Of a DNA stretch of 64,000 nucleotides, positions 41,596 through 50,321 are shown piece after piece. This DNA is from Acidobacterium sp. (GTDB lineage Bacteria; Acidobacteriota; Terriglobia; Terriglobales; Acidobacteriaceae). The stretch is from the NCBI GenBank assembly GCA_003166955.1, contig PMUI01000019.1, forward strand, positions 62,001 through 126,000. The letters run 5' to 3'. A model generated the notes under the pieces. It saw only the letters and a list, made by a program, of their open reading frames with translations. It did not search any database and was not told the DNA's origin. The position numbers were made by a program, and so were the translations under genes. Each line of letters begins with the position of its first letter. Within the stretch, counting starts at the first letter, position 1.

Positions 41596-42780
41596 TTACT
41601 TCGCGGCGACAGCTTCCTTCTCCACGGCCTTGGCCTGTTCCTTGAGAGCGGCGGCTTTGTCCGTCGCTTCCCAGGTGAAGTCGGGCTCGTTCACGCGTCC
41701 GAAGTGGCCGTAGGCCGCGGTTTTCTTATAGATGGGGCGGCGCAGGTTAAGGCTCTCGATGATGCCTTTCGGCGTCAGCGAGAAGTTCTTCCGGACCAGC
41801 GCGACCAGCTCCGGTTCAGAAATGGCGCCGGTGCCGAAGGTGTCGACCCGGACGCTGACCGGCTCCGCCACGCCGATGGCATACGCAAGTTGCACTTCGC
41901 AGCGCTCCGCCAGACCGGCGGCCACGATGTTCTTCGCGATGTAGCGGGCCACGTACGCCGCCGAGCGATCGACCTTTGTCGGATCCTTGCCGCTGAAGGC
42001 GCCGCCGCCGTGACGGCCCATGCCGCCGTAGCTGTCCACGATGATCTTGCGGCCGGTGAGGCCGGTATCGCCCATGGGTCCGCCGATGACGAAGCGGCCG
42101 GTGGGATTGATGTGGTACTTCGTGTTCTCGTCGAGCAGCTCGGCGGGAAGCGTGGCCTGAATCACGTGCTTCAGGATGTCCGCGCGCAGCTCGTCGATGG
42201 AGATAGTCTCGGCGTGCTGGGTGGAGATAACGACGGCATCGATGCGCACCGGCTTGTGGTTCGCGTCGTACTCCACTGTCACCTGGCTTTTGCCGTCGGG
42301 CCGCAGATACGGCAGCTTGCCTGACTTGCGAACCTCGGAGAGCTTGCGCGTCAGCTTGTGTGCCAGCGAAATCGGCGTTGGCATCAGTTCCGGCGTCTCG
42401 TTCGTGGCGTACCCGAACATCATGCCCTGGTCGCCGGCCCCGCCCGTGTCCACACCCAAGGCGATGTCGCCTGACTGCTTGTTGATCGTCGAGATCACCG
42501 CGCAGGTGTTGGAGTCGAATCCGTAGACGGCGTTGTCATAGCCGATCGCGCTTACCACTCCGCGCACCAGCGCCTGGAAGTCGACGTAGGCGCGTGTCGT
42601 GATTTCACCGGCGATGACCACGAGGCCCGTAGCGGTGAGCGTCTCACAGGCCACGCGGCTGTAGGGGTCCTGTTCGAGGCAGGCGTCGAGAATGGCGTCG
42701 GAAACCTGATCGGCGATCTTGTCGGGATGGCCTTCGGTGACGGATTCAGAGGTAAAGAGAAAACGTTCGGATGCGGGCAA
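41596..42780 (-). CDS. metK: S-adenosylmethionine synthase
   Basis: Makes SAM from methionine and ATP. Motifs [45 protein letters not shown] and [19 protein letters not shown] are diagnostic. The start is called at a TTG (42778-42780): it gives [13 protein letters not shown], the normal distance to the first motif, 394 residues, and has a strong CTGGAGGAA site 6 bp upstream. An ATG start at 42870 would add 30 residues unlike any MetK. No SAM riboswitch could be recognised in the leader. Confidence 0.95.
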   Translation of the reverse strand: MPASERFLFTSESVTEGHPDKIADQVSDAILDACLEQDPYSRVACETLTATGLVVIAGEITTRAYVDFQALVRGVVSAIGYDNAVYGFDSNTCAVISTINKQSGDIALGVDTGGAGDQGMMFGYATNETPELMPTPISLAHKLTRKLSEVRKSGKLPYLRPDGKSQVTVEYDANHKPVRIDAVVISTQHAETISIDELRADILKHVIQATLPAELLDENTKYHINPTGRFVIGGPMGDTGLTGRKIIVDSYGGMGRHGGGAFSGKDPTKVDRSAAYVARYIAKNIVAAGLAERCEVQLAYAIGVAEPVSVRVDTFGTGAISEPELVALVRKNFSLTPKGIIESLNLRRPIYKKTAAYGHFGRVNEPDFTWEATDKAAALKEQAKAVEKEAVAAK

Positions 42781-43039
42781 GTAGTTCCTCCAGAGGGATG
42801 CGGATTGCCAAGCGCGATCGGCGGCAAGATCCGATGGGATTGCTCGCTCTATCGTACCAGGGCTGCCCACACGGAGGCAAAGGGTTCCAGCCGGGTGTGA
42901 ACTGCGGTAGTTAAGTGGGGATTTCCGGCGGTGGAACAGGAAAAACCCTCAAAATCAGTCCCGTCATGACCAAAAGCACCCTCCCTGTGATGCTCGATAC
43001 TGACGCATTACCACTAAGATGGTATCGGCCCCGCCCCAA
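42781..43039. other. Intergenic region upstream of metK
   Basis: 259 bp between metK and the convergent-side end of the 43040 gene. It holds the metK ribosome site next to 42781 and presumably its promoter. No gene or structured element is recognised. Confidence 0.4.
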
Positions 43040-43978
43040 CTACTGCGGCTTGGCCGGAGGAGTCGTCTGCCCCTGCGGCGTCTGCGCCGGCTGTTGCCCC
43101 TGGCCCGCAGGCGGCTGCTTCTGTGGACTCCCCGTGATGTCCTGCCCCTGGTAAATCACGCGAATGCTGGTGTGGAATTCGTGGTAGTTCGTGTACTTCA
43201 GCGTCTCGCGCATGCGCACATCCTGGCTCAGGTACCCGTGCCCAGCGGAAAAGTGCAGAATCCCGTCGCCGTGCGTGTAAACCGGGAACCAGTATTTGCC
43301 GTCCACCAGCTGCCGGTACGTCACGAACGGCGTGGACAAATCCTCGTGGCCGGGTCGCACATCGTCCGGCACGTTCTTGCCGTTCGTCACCACAATCTGG
43401 TGATCCTTCTGGTCCACCCAGATCCGCCCCTGGAAGTAGCGCTTCTTCTTCTCAATCGTCTTCGGCCTTACGTCGAACACCCACGTATCGATCTCGTCGA
43501 TCTTCTGCCTGCCCACAAACGTGATGTCGTACTGCGGCGCATCTTCCGTCGTCAGCACGAAGGGCAGCCGCTCTTCGATGTCTTCCATATCGGCGGGCGA
43601 CATCATCACCCGCGTCAGCGTGTTGGCCGGCGACTCCAGAACGCGCTCCGTGCGGTGCTCGTCGGCGTCGAACGCAATATCCACCACCTGGTAATACCGG
43701 CCATCCGGCTTGCCGTCGTCGTCGATGGTCTCCACCCGAACGCTGCGCGTCCACGTGTAGTTGTCCAGCGCCTTCCGGAACACCGCCTCTTTCGCCGTGA
43801 ACTCCGTGATGATCTGCTGCGCCGGCATTTCGGGCTGTGAAGAATCCAGCGGCCCGAATCCCTGGTCCAGCGGCATCGAGGTATACGAGGCCTGCGCGTG
43901 CATGGCCGAGCCGGAAAGCAGGAGCGCAAATGCGGCGGAGAAGGTTGCGAGAAGAGGTCGGCTGGGCAAGAAAGACAC
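43040..43978 (-). CDS. Exported outer-membrane lipoprotein-sorting-like (LolA fold) protein
   Basis: 312 residues with a signal peptide (LLATFSAAFALLLSGSAMHA). The mature part begins with a helix (IITEFTAKEAVFRKALDNYTWTRSVRVETID) and continues as a long antiparallel sheet with RYFQGRIWVDQKDHQIV and TYRQLVDGKYWFPVYTHGDG, the layout of LolA/LppX-like proteins that bind lipids. The C-terminal 30 residues are Pro/Gln-rich. Exact role unknown. Confidence 0.72.
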   Translation of the reverse strand: MSFLPSRPLLATFSAAFALLLSGSAMHAQASYTSMPLDQGFGPLDSSQPEMPAQQIITEFTAKEAVFRKALDNYTWTRSVRVETIDDDGKPDGRYYQVVDIAFDADEHRTERVLESPANTLTRVMMSPADMEDIEERLPFVLTTEDAPQYDITFVGRQKIDEIDTWVFDVRPKTIEKKKRYFQGRIWVDQKDHQIVVTNGKNVPDDVRPGHEDLSTPFVTYRQLVDGKYWFPVYTHGDGILHFSAGHGYLSQDVRMRETLKYTNYHEFHTSIRVIYQGQDITGSPQKQPPAGQGQQPAQTPQGQTTPPAKPQ

Positions 43979-44257
43979 GATACGGCTCCTGTTCCTTCAG
44001 GATAGACGCACGACGGCCCCAATGAGCCAACCCACGGGCCCGCGGAACCCCGGCGACCCCCATGACGAGCACGAACAGCCCGAAGCGCTCCGGTGGACCA
44101 GCGCAAGCCGTCGACTCGACCCTATACACCCGAAACCGCCCCGATTCCAGCCATCCCACCGGGTTGTCAAACAAGGGTAACTGCCCCAATATGTGCATTT
44201 TCACACTTTCCCCCGATGTTTAAACTCGGGTTATCTCCCTCGGGAGATACTGCCTCT

Positions 44258-46363
44258 ATGGATCTTTACCGAGCGCCGACGCTGATCCTGCTCTTCGTGC
44301 TCGTCGCTGTGTTCGGCGCACTCTGGCTGCAGCGGCGCTCGTTACCGCCTCTGCGCATGCGAGCCGGTGAAGCTCCCACCGCGCGCCGCCGCCAGCTCCT
44401 CTGGCTGGTCGGTTGGATGTTCGCCGCCATCCAGCTGGAGATGGAAGTCTTCGGCCGCGGCCAGACCGGCCTTTGGCTCGCCCTTTCCCGCATTTGCATG
44501 CAGATGGCCGCCCTCATGTTCCTGGGTTCCATGGCCCCGCAGTCTTTCAGCCGCCACCTGCGTGCTCCCTACGTTGTGGTCTTTGCCGCGCCGCTGCTGG
44601 CGCTCACGGCCATCGTGTCCATCGACCCCGCCCCAGGTCCGCAGGCTCGCGTGGCCTTACTCATCCTGGTTTTCTCCGGTCTGCTCATCGGCGCACGCTG
44701 GAGCCTCGAAAAACACCTCCTGCCCGTTTGGCTCGGGCTGACGATGGTCGCCAGCGTCGGGGGCCTCGGCCTCTGGCTCACTCTGCGCCATGACTACGCG
44801 GGCGTGCTGGCTCTCGCGCAAAGTGGAATCCTGCTGGTCACTGCGCTGCTCTTTGCCTTTGCCTTCCGGCGCGTCACCGCCGGCGTGGTCTTCACCGTCG
44901 GCGGCCTGGTCGGCTGGTCGCTGCCCGTGTTGCTGGTTCCCATGATGGGCGCCACCGAGGTTCCCGTGATGCTGTTGCGCGCCGTGAACATCATGAAGGT
45001 CGTCGCCGCCTTCGGCATGATCGTTCTCGTCCTCGAGAACGAGATCGCTTCCAACAAAGCCGCCCAGCTCCGCGACCGCCGCGCACGCAAGGAAATGGAG
45101 AAGTACACCGAAATCTTCCTCGAGGCGCTCCCCTTTGAAGAAGACACCGGCCAGTACGACCAGATCTGCGAAGCCATCACCGGCCCCAGCCGCTTCAGCA
45201 AAGCCGCCATCGTGGTGCGCAGCCCCGAAGGCCGCTTCCGCCTCGCTGGCCGCGCCGGCATGGAGGGCGCCCTCAGCGGTGCGCTCGAGGCCATGGCTCG
45301 CCGTACCACTGAAGACAGGATCAGGGAGCTCGGCGACAAGCTCTTCCGCCGCGTCATGGGCCACCTCGTGCTTCTCGACCTGACTCCGCTCATGGAGCCG
45401 GGCGACGAGCTGGAGCAGATGAAGTTCAACGAAACCCACGCCATCGCCATTCGCGGCCGCGAACAGGAGCTGCTGGGAACGCTGCTGCTCTCCGGCCTCC
45501 GCGAGTCCGATGAGCCGCTCCTCACCGAGGATGTTCTGCCCCTCGAGTTGCTGGTCGCCCGCATTGGCACCGCGCGCGAACACCACATGCTGCTGCGCCG
45601 CCTCCTGCAGGCCGAGCGCCTGGCCGGCCTCGGTCAGCTCGCCGGCGGCGTCGCCCATGAGCTTAACAATCCCCTTACCGTCGTCACCGGCTACGCCGAG
45701 CTCATGGCCGACGGAGATGGCACCGTCCGCGAACAGGCCACCGTCATTCTCAACGAAGCCCGGCGCATGAAGCAGATCATCGACAGCCTCATCCGTTTCC
45801 GCAAGTCCACTCCCGGCATCCGCGGACCCGTTTCCCTCCAGCTGATGCTCCACGACATCGAAAAGCTGGTGCGCCACGATCTGGCGGGAGCCCATATCGA
45901 TCTGTTGATGCGCATTCCCGAAAACCTCCCTCACGTGAAGGCCGACGGCGACCAGATCCGCCAGGTCTTCCTGCAACTGGTCAAGAACGCAATCGGATCG
46001 ATGAACGAGTTGCCCGAGGGCATGGACCGCAAGCTCACCGTCGAAGCCGCGCCCTCCCCGCACGGCGTGCAGATCACCTTCACCGACAGCGGGCCTGGAT
46101 TCGCACAGCCCTCCCGCGTCTTCGATCCCTTCTACACCACGCGCCACCAGGGAGAAGGCATGGGGCTCGGCCTCAGCATCTGCTACTCCATCATCCGCGA
46201 GCACGGCGGAGAGATCTCCGCGCTCAACATGCATCCCCGCGGTGCAGCCGTCGTCATCGAGCTCCCTGCCGCAGAACCGGAACAGCCCCCGGCGCTCGTC
46301 GACGATGAGGACTCTGTTCCCGCGAGCCCGCTGCTGGCCGCCGCATCCCCGCGCGCGCTCTAG
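44258..46363 (+). CDS. Membrane sensor histidine kinase, orphan
   Basis: 701 residues. The first about 265 residues contain eight or nine hydrophobic segments; a GAF-like region (about 285-450) follows; then HisKA with GLGQLAGGVAHELNNPLTVV, phospho-acceptor His467, and an HATPase domain with N box (LVKNAIGSM), DSGPGF and GEGMGLGLSICYSII. The start at 44258 has GGGAGA upstream; the frame is open back to 44093 but that adds Pro-rich sequence. No response regulator lies beside it. The many membrane spans suggest direct sensing in the membrane. Confidence 0.9.
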   Translation: MDLYRAPTLILLFVLVAVFGALWLQRRSLPPLRMRAGEAPTARRRQLLWLVGWMFAAIQLEMEVFGRGQTGLWLALSRICMQMAALMFLGSMAPQSFSRHLRAPYVVVFAAPLLALTAIVSIDPAPGPQARVALLILVFSGLLIGARWSLEKHLLPVWLGLTMVASVGGLGLWLTLRHDYAGVLALAQSGILLVTALLFAFAFRRVTAGVVFTVGGLVGWSLPVLLVPMMGATEVPVMLLRAVNIMKVVAAFGMIVLVLENEIASNKAAQLRDRRARKEMEKYTEIFLEALPFEEDTGQYDQICEAITGPSRFSKAAIVVRSPEGRFRLAGRAGMEGALSGALEAMARRTTEDRIRELGDKLFRRVMGHLVLLDLTPLMEPGDELEQMKFNETHAIAIRGREQELLGTLLLSGLRESDEPLLTEDVLPLELLVARIGTAREHHMLLRRLLQAERLAGLGQLAGGVAHELNNPLTVVTGYAELMADGDGTVREQATVILNEARRMKQIIDSLIRFRKSTPGIRGPVSLQLMLHDIEKLVRHDLAGAHIDLLMRIPENLPHVKADGDQIRQVFLQLVKNAIGSMNELPEGMDRKLTVEAAPSPHGVQITFTDSGPGFAQPSRVFDPFYTTRHQGEGMGLGLSICYSIIREHGGEISALNMHPRGAAVVIELPAAEPEQPPALVDDEDSVPASPLLAAASPRAL

Positions 46364-46397
46364 GAGATTTCTGACCAGGCCCCGCCTTTGAAGGGAC

Positions 46398-46595
46398 TAA
46401 AAAAACACCCCCTCACCGCTGCGGCGACCAGGTTCACCCCATAGCAAGAAGCAGACTCTCCTGACCACACCGGCGTCAACAAAACTCGATCCTGCGTTTA
46501 CCCCGAAAGTACTGTCTTGAACCGTTTTGGGAAAAGCACCGTCTCAACTCGACCCGTCGCCTTCTTCCTCAAACTCCACGGTCGTGCCGAAACGC
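46398..46595. repeat. Dispersed intergenic repeat, copy 1
   Basis: About 200 bp. It shares with the copies at 46628 and 63360 the blocks CCAGGTTCACCCCA (46428), CGAAAGTACTGT (46504) and GAACCGTTTTGGGAAAA, with the same spacing to within 2 bp. It follows the histidine kinase gene. Its ends are more diverged than those of copies 2 and 3. No open reading frame. Confidence 0.85.
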
Positions 46596-46627
46596 GGGGG
46601 GCCAATGCAAGGACTTCACAGCTTGCG

Positions 46628-46823
46628 GAAAAAGCAAACACCCCAGCAGTGTATCGACCAGGTTCACCCCACAGCAATAAGCTGAATCTTCTGGTACCCG
46701 CAAGTCAACACAACTCGAGTATGCTTTCACCCGAAAGTACTGTTTCGAACCGTTTTGGGAAAAACATCGTCTCAACTCTGCCCTTTTGCCTTTTCCGCAA
46801 GATTCTTCAGCCCTGCTGTAAAG
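46628..46823. repeat. Dispersed intergenic repeat, copy 2
   Basis: Same orientation as copy 1 and separated from it by about 30 bp. The left edge GCTTGCGGAAAAAG (46621-46634) is an inverted match to CTTTTCCGCAAG (46790-46801) near the right edge, giving MITE-like terminal inverted repeats of 11-12 bp. The core blocks are conserved. Confidence 0.85.
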
Positions 46824-47039
46824 CCAGGCAAATCGTTACGCTTGGCCCCGTGTCGTCGAAACCAACATATCCCGAGTGTCCTTCTCTGCGGCTCTCTGTT
46901 CTCTGTGGTGAATTCTCCGAAAAACAGGCAGACTCTTAACTCCTGAGGAAAAGTCCGGCGACAGAATCAGAACTCCTCTCCCCTCAGCGCGCTTCCCCTC
47001 CGCGATTTAGTATGGTCCGTTACATCCAGAGGACACGAG
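46824..47039. other. Leader region of the S9 peptidase gene
   Basis: 216 bp without a gene. It contains a segment around 46939-46970 that loosely resembles DNA just beyond repeat copy 3 (63569-63600), so the repeat unit may extend further. The peptidase ribosome site AGAGGA lies at the end. Confidence 0.35.
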
Positions 47040-49292
47040 ATGAAGGGACCAGTGGTTCTAGCAGCGGCCGCGCTCTTAGCCGCGTCGAGCGCCTTCGCGC
47101 AAAATTCAGACCGGGCGCTCGCCACATCCGGCGTCAACGACTCCGCAAAGCGCCCCATGACCTTCGAAGACCTGCAGAAGATGCGCCGCCTCGGCGACAT
47201 CGCGGTCTCGCCCGATGGCAAGTGGGTCCTCTTCACCGTCACCGATGTCGACCTGGCGAAGAACACGAAGACCCCGCACCTCTGGATCGTCCCCGTCGCC
47301 GGCGGCCCTGCCGGGAGCCCCGGTGAGGAAAAACCCCTCACCGCCTCCTCCGCAGGCGAGAGTCGCGGCCGCTTCTCCCCCGACGGCAAACAAATCTCCT
47401 TCCTCACCGCCCGCGACGGCACCCAGCAAATCTTCCTCGCCTCCTTCAACATCGCCGCTGGCACAATGGGCGACCCGCACCAGCTCACCCACATCACCAC
47501 CGAGGCCGACAACGCCACCTGGTCCCCCGACGGCAAGCACATCCTCTTCACCTCCGCCGTTTATCCCGACTGCAGCGCCGGCCCGGCGCCTGGCGTCGCG
47601 CCATCGGGCGCCGACGAAGACGCCTGCGACAAAAAGCGCGACGACGCCGAAGCGCAATCAAAAGTGAAGGCGAAGATTTTCACCTCACTCCTTTACCGCC
47701 ACTGGAACCACTTCACCGGCGACAAGAGGAGCCACCTCTTCCTCGCGTCCCTTGAAGATGGATCGCTCCGCGACCTCAACCCCGGCGACGACCACGACAT
47801 CCCGCCCTTCTCCCTCGGCGAGCCCGACGGCTGGGACTTCTCCCCCGATGGCAAAGAGATCGCCTTTGAAGAAAAGAAGGTCGACGACCCCGCCCTCTCG
47901 ACCAACGTCGACATCTTCACCCTCCGCCTCTTCGACGACGCGGGCAATCCTGTCCCGAACGCGCAGCCCGAAAAAATCTCCACCAGCCCCGGCGGCGACT
48001 TTACTCCTCGCTATTCGCCCGACGGCAAATCCATCTCCTGGCGCATGCAAAAACGCGCCGGCTACGAAAGCGACCGCTTCCGCCTCGTCCTCTACGACCG
48101 CGCGTCAAAACAAATCCGCGAACTCCTCCCCAACTTCGACCGCTGGGTCGACGAAGAAGCCTGGGGAAAGGAATCGAAGACGATTTATTTTGCGGCGGGC
48201 AACAAAGGTGAGGAGCCGCTCTTCACAGTATCAATTGACAACGGTGATGTAGATGCCATCGAAGGCAACGGCGAGTATGGCGATCTACACATCTCCGCCG
48301 ACATTGAAGAACCGATTGTCATCGCCAGCAAGATGATGGTTTCGGAGCCATCTGAGATTGTCGTGGTTCATACCATGTCTCGTCCCCAGTTTCAGATAAT
48401 CTCACGGGGCACGCCCGCACCCCATGGGGGTGTCGAATCTGCGTTTGGCCGTGGAAACGCGCACGAGACTCCGCTCACCCACCTCAACACTGCCCTTCTG
48501 TCCCAGGTCAACCTCCCCAAAATGGACACCTTCTGGTTCCCCAGCATAGGCAACGTCAAAGTCCAGGGCTTCCTCATCCGCCCGCCCAACTTCGACCCCA
48601 ACAAAAAATACCCCGTAAAATTCCTCATCCACGGTGGACCCCAGGGCGCCTGGGGCGACTCCTGGTCGTACCGCTGGAACCCCGAGATCTTCGCCGCCAA
48701 CGGCTACGTCGTCGTCATGATCAACCCCGGCGGCTCCACCGGCTATGGCCAGGCCTTCGTCGACCGCGTCAACGGCGACTGGGGCGGCCGCCCCTACATC
48801 GACCTCATGCGCGGCCTCGACTACGCCGAAGCCCACTACCCCTTCATCGACAAATCCCGCGAGTGCGCACTCGGCGCCAGCTACGGCGGCTACATGGCCA
48901 ACTGGGTCCTCGGCCATACCGACCGCTTCAAATGCATCGTCTCTCACGACGGCATGTTCAACACCGAATCCGCGTACGGCACCACCGAAGAGCTCTGGTT
49001 CAACGAGTGGGAATTCAAGGGCACCCCATGGTCCAACCGCGCGCTCTACCGCCAGTGGTCGCCGATGCTCGCCGAAACCCACTTCAAAACCCCCACCCTC
49101 GTCATCCACAGCCAGCTGGACTACCGCCTCGACGTGTCGGAGGGATATCAATTGTTCGACACCCTTCAGCGCATGAAGATCCCCTCGAAGATGCTCTACT
49201 TCCCCGACGAGGGCCACTGGGTCCTCAAGCCGCAAAACTCCCAGCTCTGGTACAAAACCGTCAACGACTGGGTCGACCAGTGGACCAAATGA
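47040..49292 (+). CDS. Exported S9 family prolyl oligopeptidase-like peptidase
   Basis: 750 residues: signal peptide (VVLAAAALLAASSAFA), a beta-propeller built from WD40-like repeats (GDIAVSPDGKWVLFTVTD, RFSPDGKQISFLTARDG, WSPDGKHILFTS, YSPDGKSISWRM) and an alpha/beta-hydrolase domain. The catalytic triad is Ser614 in GASYGGYM, Asp694 in SQLDYRLDV and His726 in DEGHWVL. It probably removes dipeptides or cuts oligopeptides in the periplasm. The ribosome site AGAGGACACGAG precedes the ATG. Residues about 395-480 are encoded by DNA with different codon choice (see findings). Confidence 0.95.
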   Translation: MKGPVVLAAAALLAASSAFAQNSDRALATSGVNDSAKRPMTFEDLQKMRRLGDIAVSPDGKWVLFTVTDVDLAKNTKTPHLWIVPVAGGPAGSPGEEKPLTASSAGESRGRFSPDGKQISFLTARDGTQQIFLASFNIAAGTMGDPHQLTHITTEADNATWSPDGKHILFTSAVYPDCSAGPAPGVAPSGADEDACDKKRDDAEAQSKVKAKIFTSLLYRHWNHFTGDKRSHLFLASLEDGSLRDLNPGDDHDIPPFSLGEPDGWDFSPDGKEIAFEEKKVDDPALSTNVDIFTLRLFDDAGNPVPNAQPEKISTSPGGDFTPRYSPDGKSISWRMQKRAGYESDRFRLVLYDRASKQIRELLPNFDRWVDEEAWGKESKTIYFAAGNKGEEPLFTVSIDNGDVDAIEGNGEYGDLHISADIEEPIVIASKMMVSEPSEIVVVHTMSRPQFQIISRGTPAPHGGVESAFGRGNAHETPLTHLNTALLSQVNLPKMDTFWFPSIGNVKVQGFLIRPPNFDPNKKYPVKFLIHGGPQGAWGDSWSYRWNPEIFAANGYVVVMINPGGSTGYGQAFVDRVNGDWGGRPYIDLMRGLDYAEAHYPFIDKSRECALGASYGGYMANWVLGHTDRFKCIVSHDGMFNTESAYGTTEELWFNEWEFKGTPWSNRALYRQWSPMLAETHFKTPTLVIHSQLDYRLDVSEGYQLFDTLQRMKIPSKMLYFPDEGHWVLKPQNSQLWYKTVNDWVDQWTK

Positions 49293-49503
49293 TGACGATC
49301 ACAGCACGACTCCGGGTGCCCCATTCTGATTGCGCAAGCTTTTGGCGCAATCAGGGTGGGCTCGCGCGCAGCGCGACTGATTCGTCGGGAGCCGAAGAAG
49401 AAATGACAACCACTCCATACACTTTCCGGTGCCCGGCACCCGGCGCCCTGCACCCTGCGCCCTCTGCTCTGTGCCCTCGTGCGCATCGCACGCGAGGCGC
49501 ACG
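49293..49503. other. Intergenic region between S9 peptidase and ruvA
   Basis: 211 bp without a gene. It holds a perfect 10-bp hairpin (49326-49354) and a C-rich run of CCCTGC/CCCTCT-like units just before ruvA. Confidence 0.45.
49326..49354. repeat. Perfect hairpin with GGGTGCCCCA/GGGTGGG flanks, REP-like
   Basis: CTGATTGCGC, 9-base loop, GCGCAATCAG. It lacks a U-tract and is flanked by GGGTGCCCCATT on the left and GGGTGGGC on the right, which looks like an intergenic palindromic repeat unit rather than a terminator. Confidence 0.55.
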
Positions 49504-50094
49504 ATGATCGCTCACCTGCGCGGCCGCCTCTTCTCGAAGCAACCAGGCCAGGCCATCGTCGAAGCCGCCGGCGTCGGCTACGACATCGTCATCAGCGTGC
49601 CCACCTTCACCTCGCTGCCCGCCGAGGGCGCCGAAGTCTCGCTCTTCATCTACACCCACGTCCGCGAGGACACGCTCGCCCTCTTCGGCTTCCTCGACCG
49701 CAACGAGAAGCGCCTCTTCGAGCGCCTCATCACCGTCTCCGGAGTCGGCCCCAAACTCGCCATCACCATCCTCAGCGGACTCAACCCCGAGCGCACCGTC
49801 GCCGCCATCCGCGCCCACGACCACGCCACGCTCACCCTCATTCCAGGAGTCGGCAAAAAGCTCGCCGAGCGCCTCGTCGTTGAGTTGAAAGAGAAGCTTG
49901 AAGACCTCGCCGTCGCCCCTACCACCGCGCGACCCGTCGCACCCGCAGCGGAAGACGTCCTCTCCGCGCTGGTCAACCTCGGCTACCAGCGCCCAGCCGC
50001 GCAAAAAGCCATCGAAACCGCCGTCGAGAAAGACAAATCCGCCGGCAAAAACTTCGACGACCTCTTCCGCGCGGCCTTGAAGGTGATTCGGTAG
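49504..50094 (+). CDS. ruvA: Holliday junction branch migration complex subunit RuvA
   Basis: 196 residues. Binds four-way junctions and loads the RuvB motor. It starts MIAHLRGRLFSKQPGQAIVEAAGVGYDI (OB domain), has two helix-hairpin-helix motifs (ITVSGVGPKLAITIL and LIPGVGKKLAERLVVELK) and the C-terminal RuvB-binding helices (DVLSALVNLGYQRPAAQKAIETA). The ATG at 49504 gives the normal N-terminus; an open frame from 49429 is discounted. ruvB and ruvC are not adjacent. Confidence 0.97.
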   Translation: MIAHLRGRLFSKQPGQAIVEAAGVGYDIVISVPTFTSLPAEGAEVSLFIYTHVREDTLALFGFLDRNEKRLFERLITVSGVGPKLAITILSGLNPERTVAAIRAHDHATLTLIPGVGKKLAERLVVELKEKLEDLAVAPTTARPVAPAAEDVLSALVNLGYQRPAAQKAIETAVEKDKSAGKNFDDLFRAALKVIR

Positions 50095-50126
50095 ACTCAA
50101 AACTCCACGGGTCAGTGCGGAGAAAG

Positions 50127-50321
50127 CTAACTGCGCTTGGGCTTGGCACCCCGCTCCAGCTTCGCGAGGAAATTCGGATCGGACTTTCGGATGTTCATGC
50201 CGGGTGACCACACAAGCTTCCCGGCTCGCAAAGCGTGCTCGAACTCACCGTTCGTCTGGCGACGGCCCGCAGGCGTTGCATACGACTCCGCTTCGGAAAT
50301 GGACAAAGAACGCCGCTTCAT
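50127..50321 (-). CDS. Small basic protein overlapping the tyrS stop
   Basis: 64 residues, Arg/Lys-rich ([20 protein letters not shown] to [13 protein letters not shown]), no membrane span. Its ATG overlaps the tyrS stop by 4 bp (ATGA), which suggests translational coupling. No family recognised. It and the tail of tyrS share a lower GC content than the neighbours. Confidence 0.55.
   Translation of the reverse strand: MKRRSLSISEAESYATPAGRRQTNGEFEHALRAGKLVWSPGMNIRKSDPNFLAKLERGAKPKRS

Noticed and set aside
42781-43039. SAM riboswitch upstream of metK
   Set aside because: No recognisable SAM-I or SAM-II core could be read; only the strong ribosome site is supported.
46517-46939. 140-residue and other short frames within the repeat region
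   Set aside because: They cross two copies of a non-coding repeat, differ between copies and show no ribosome site or domain.
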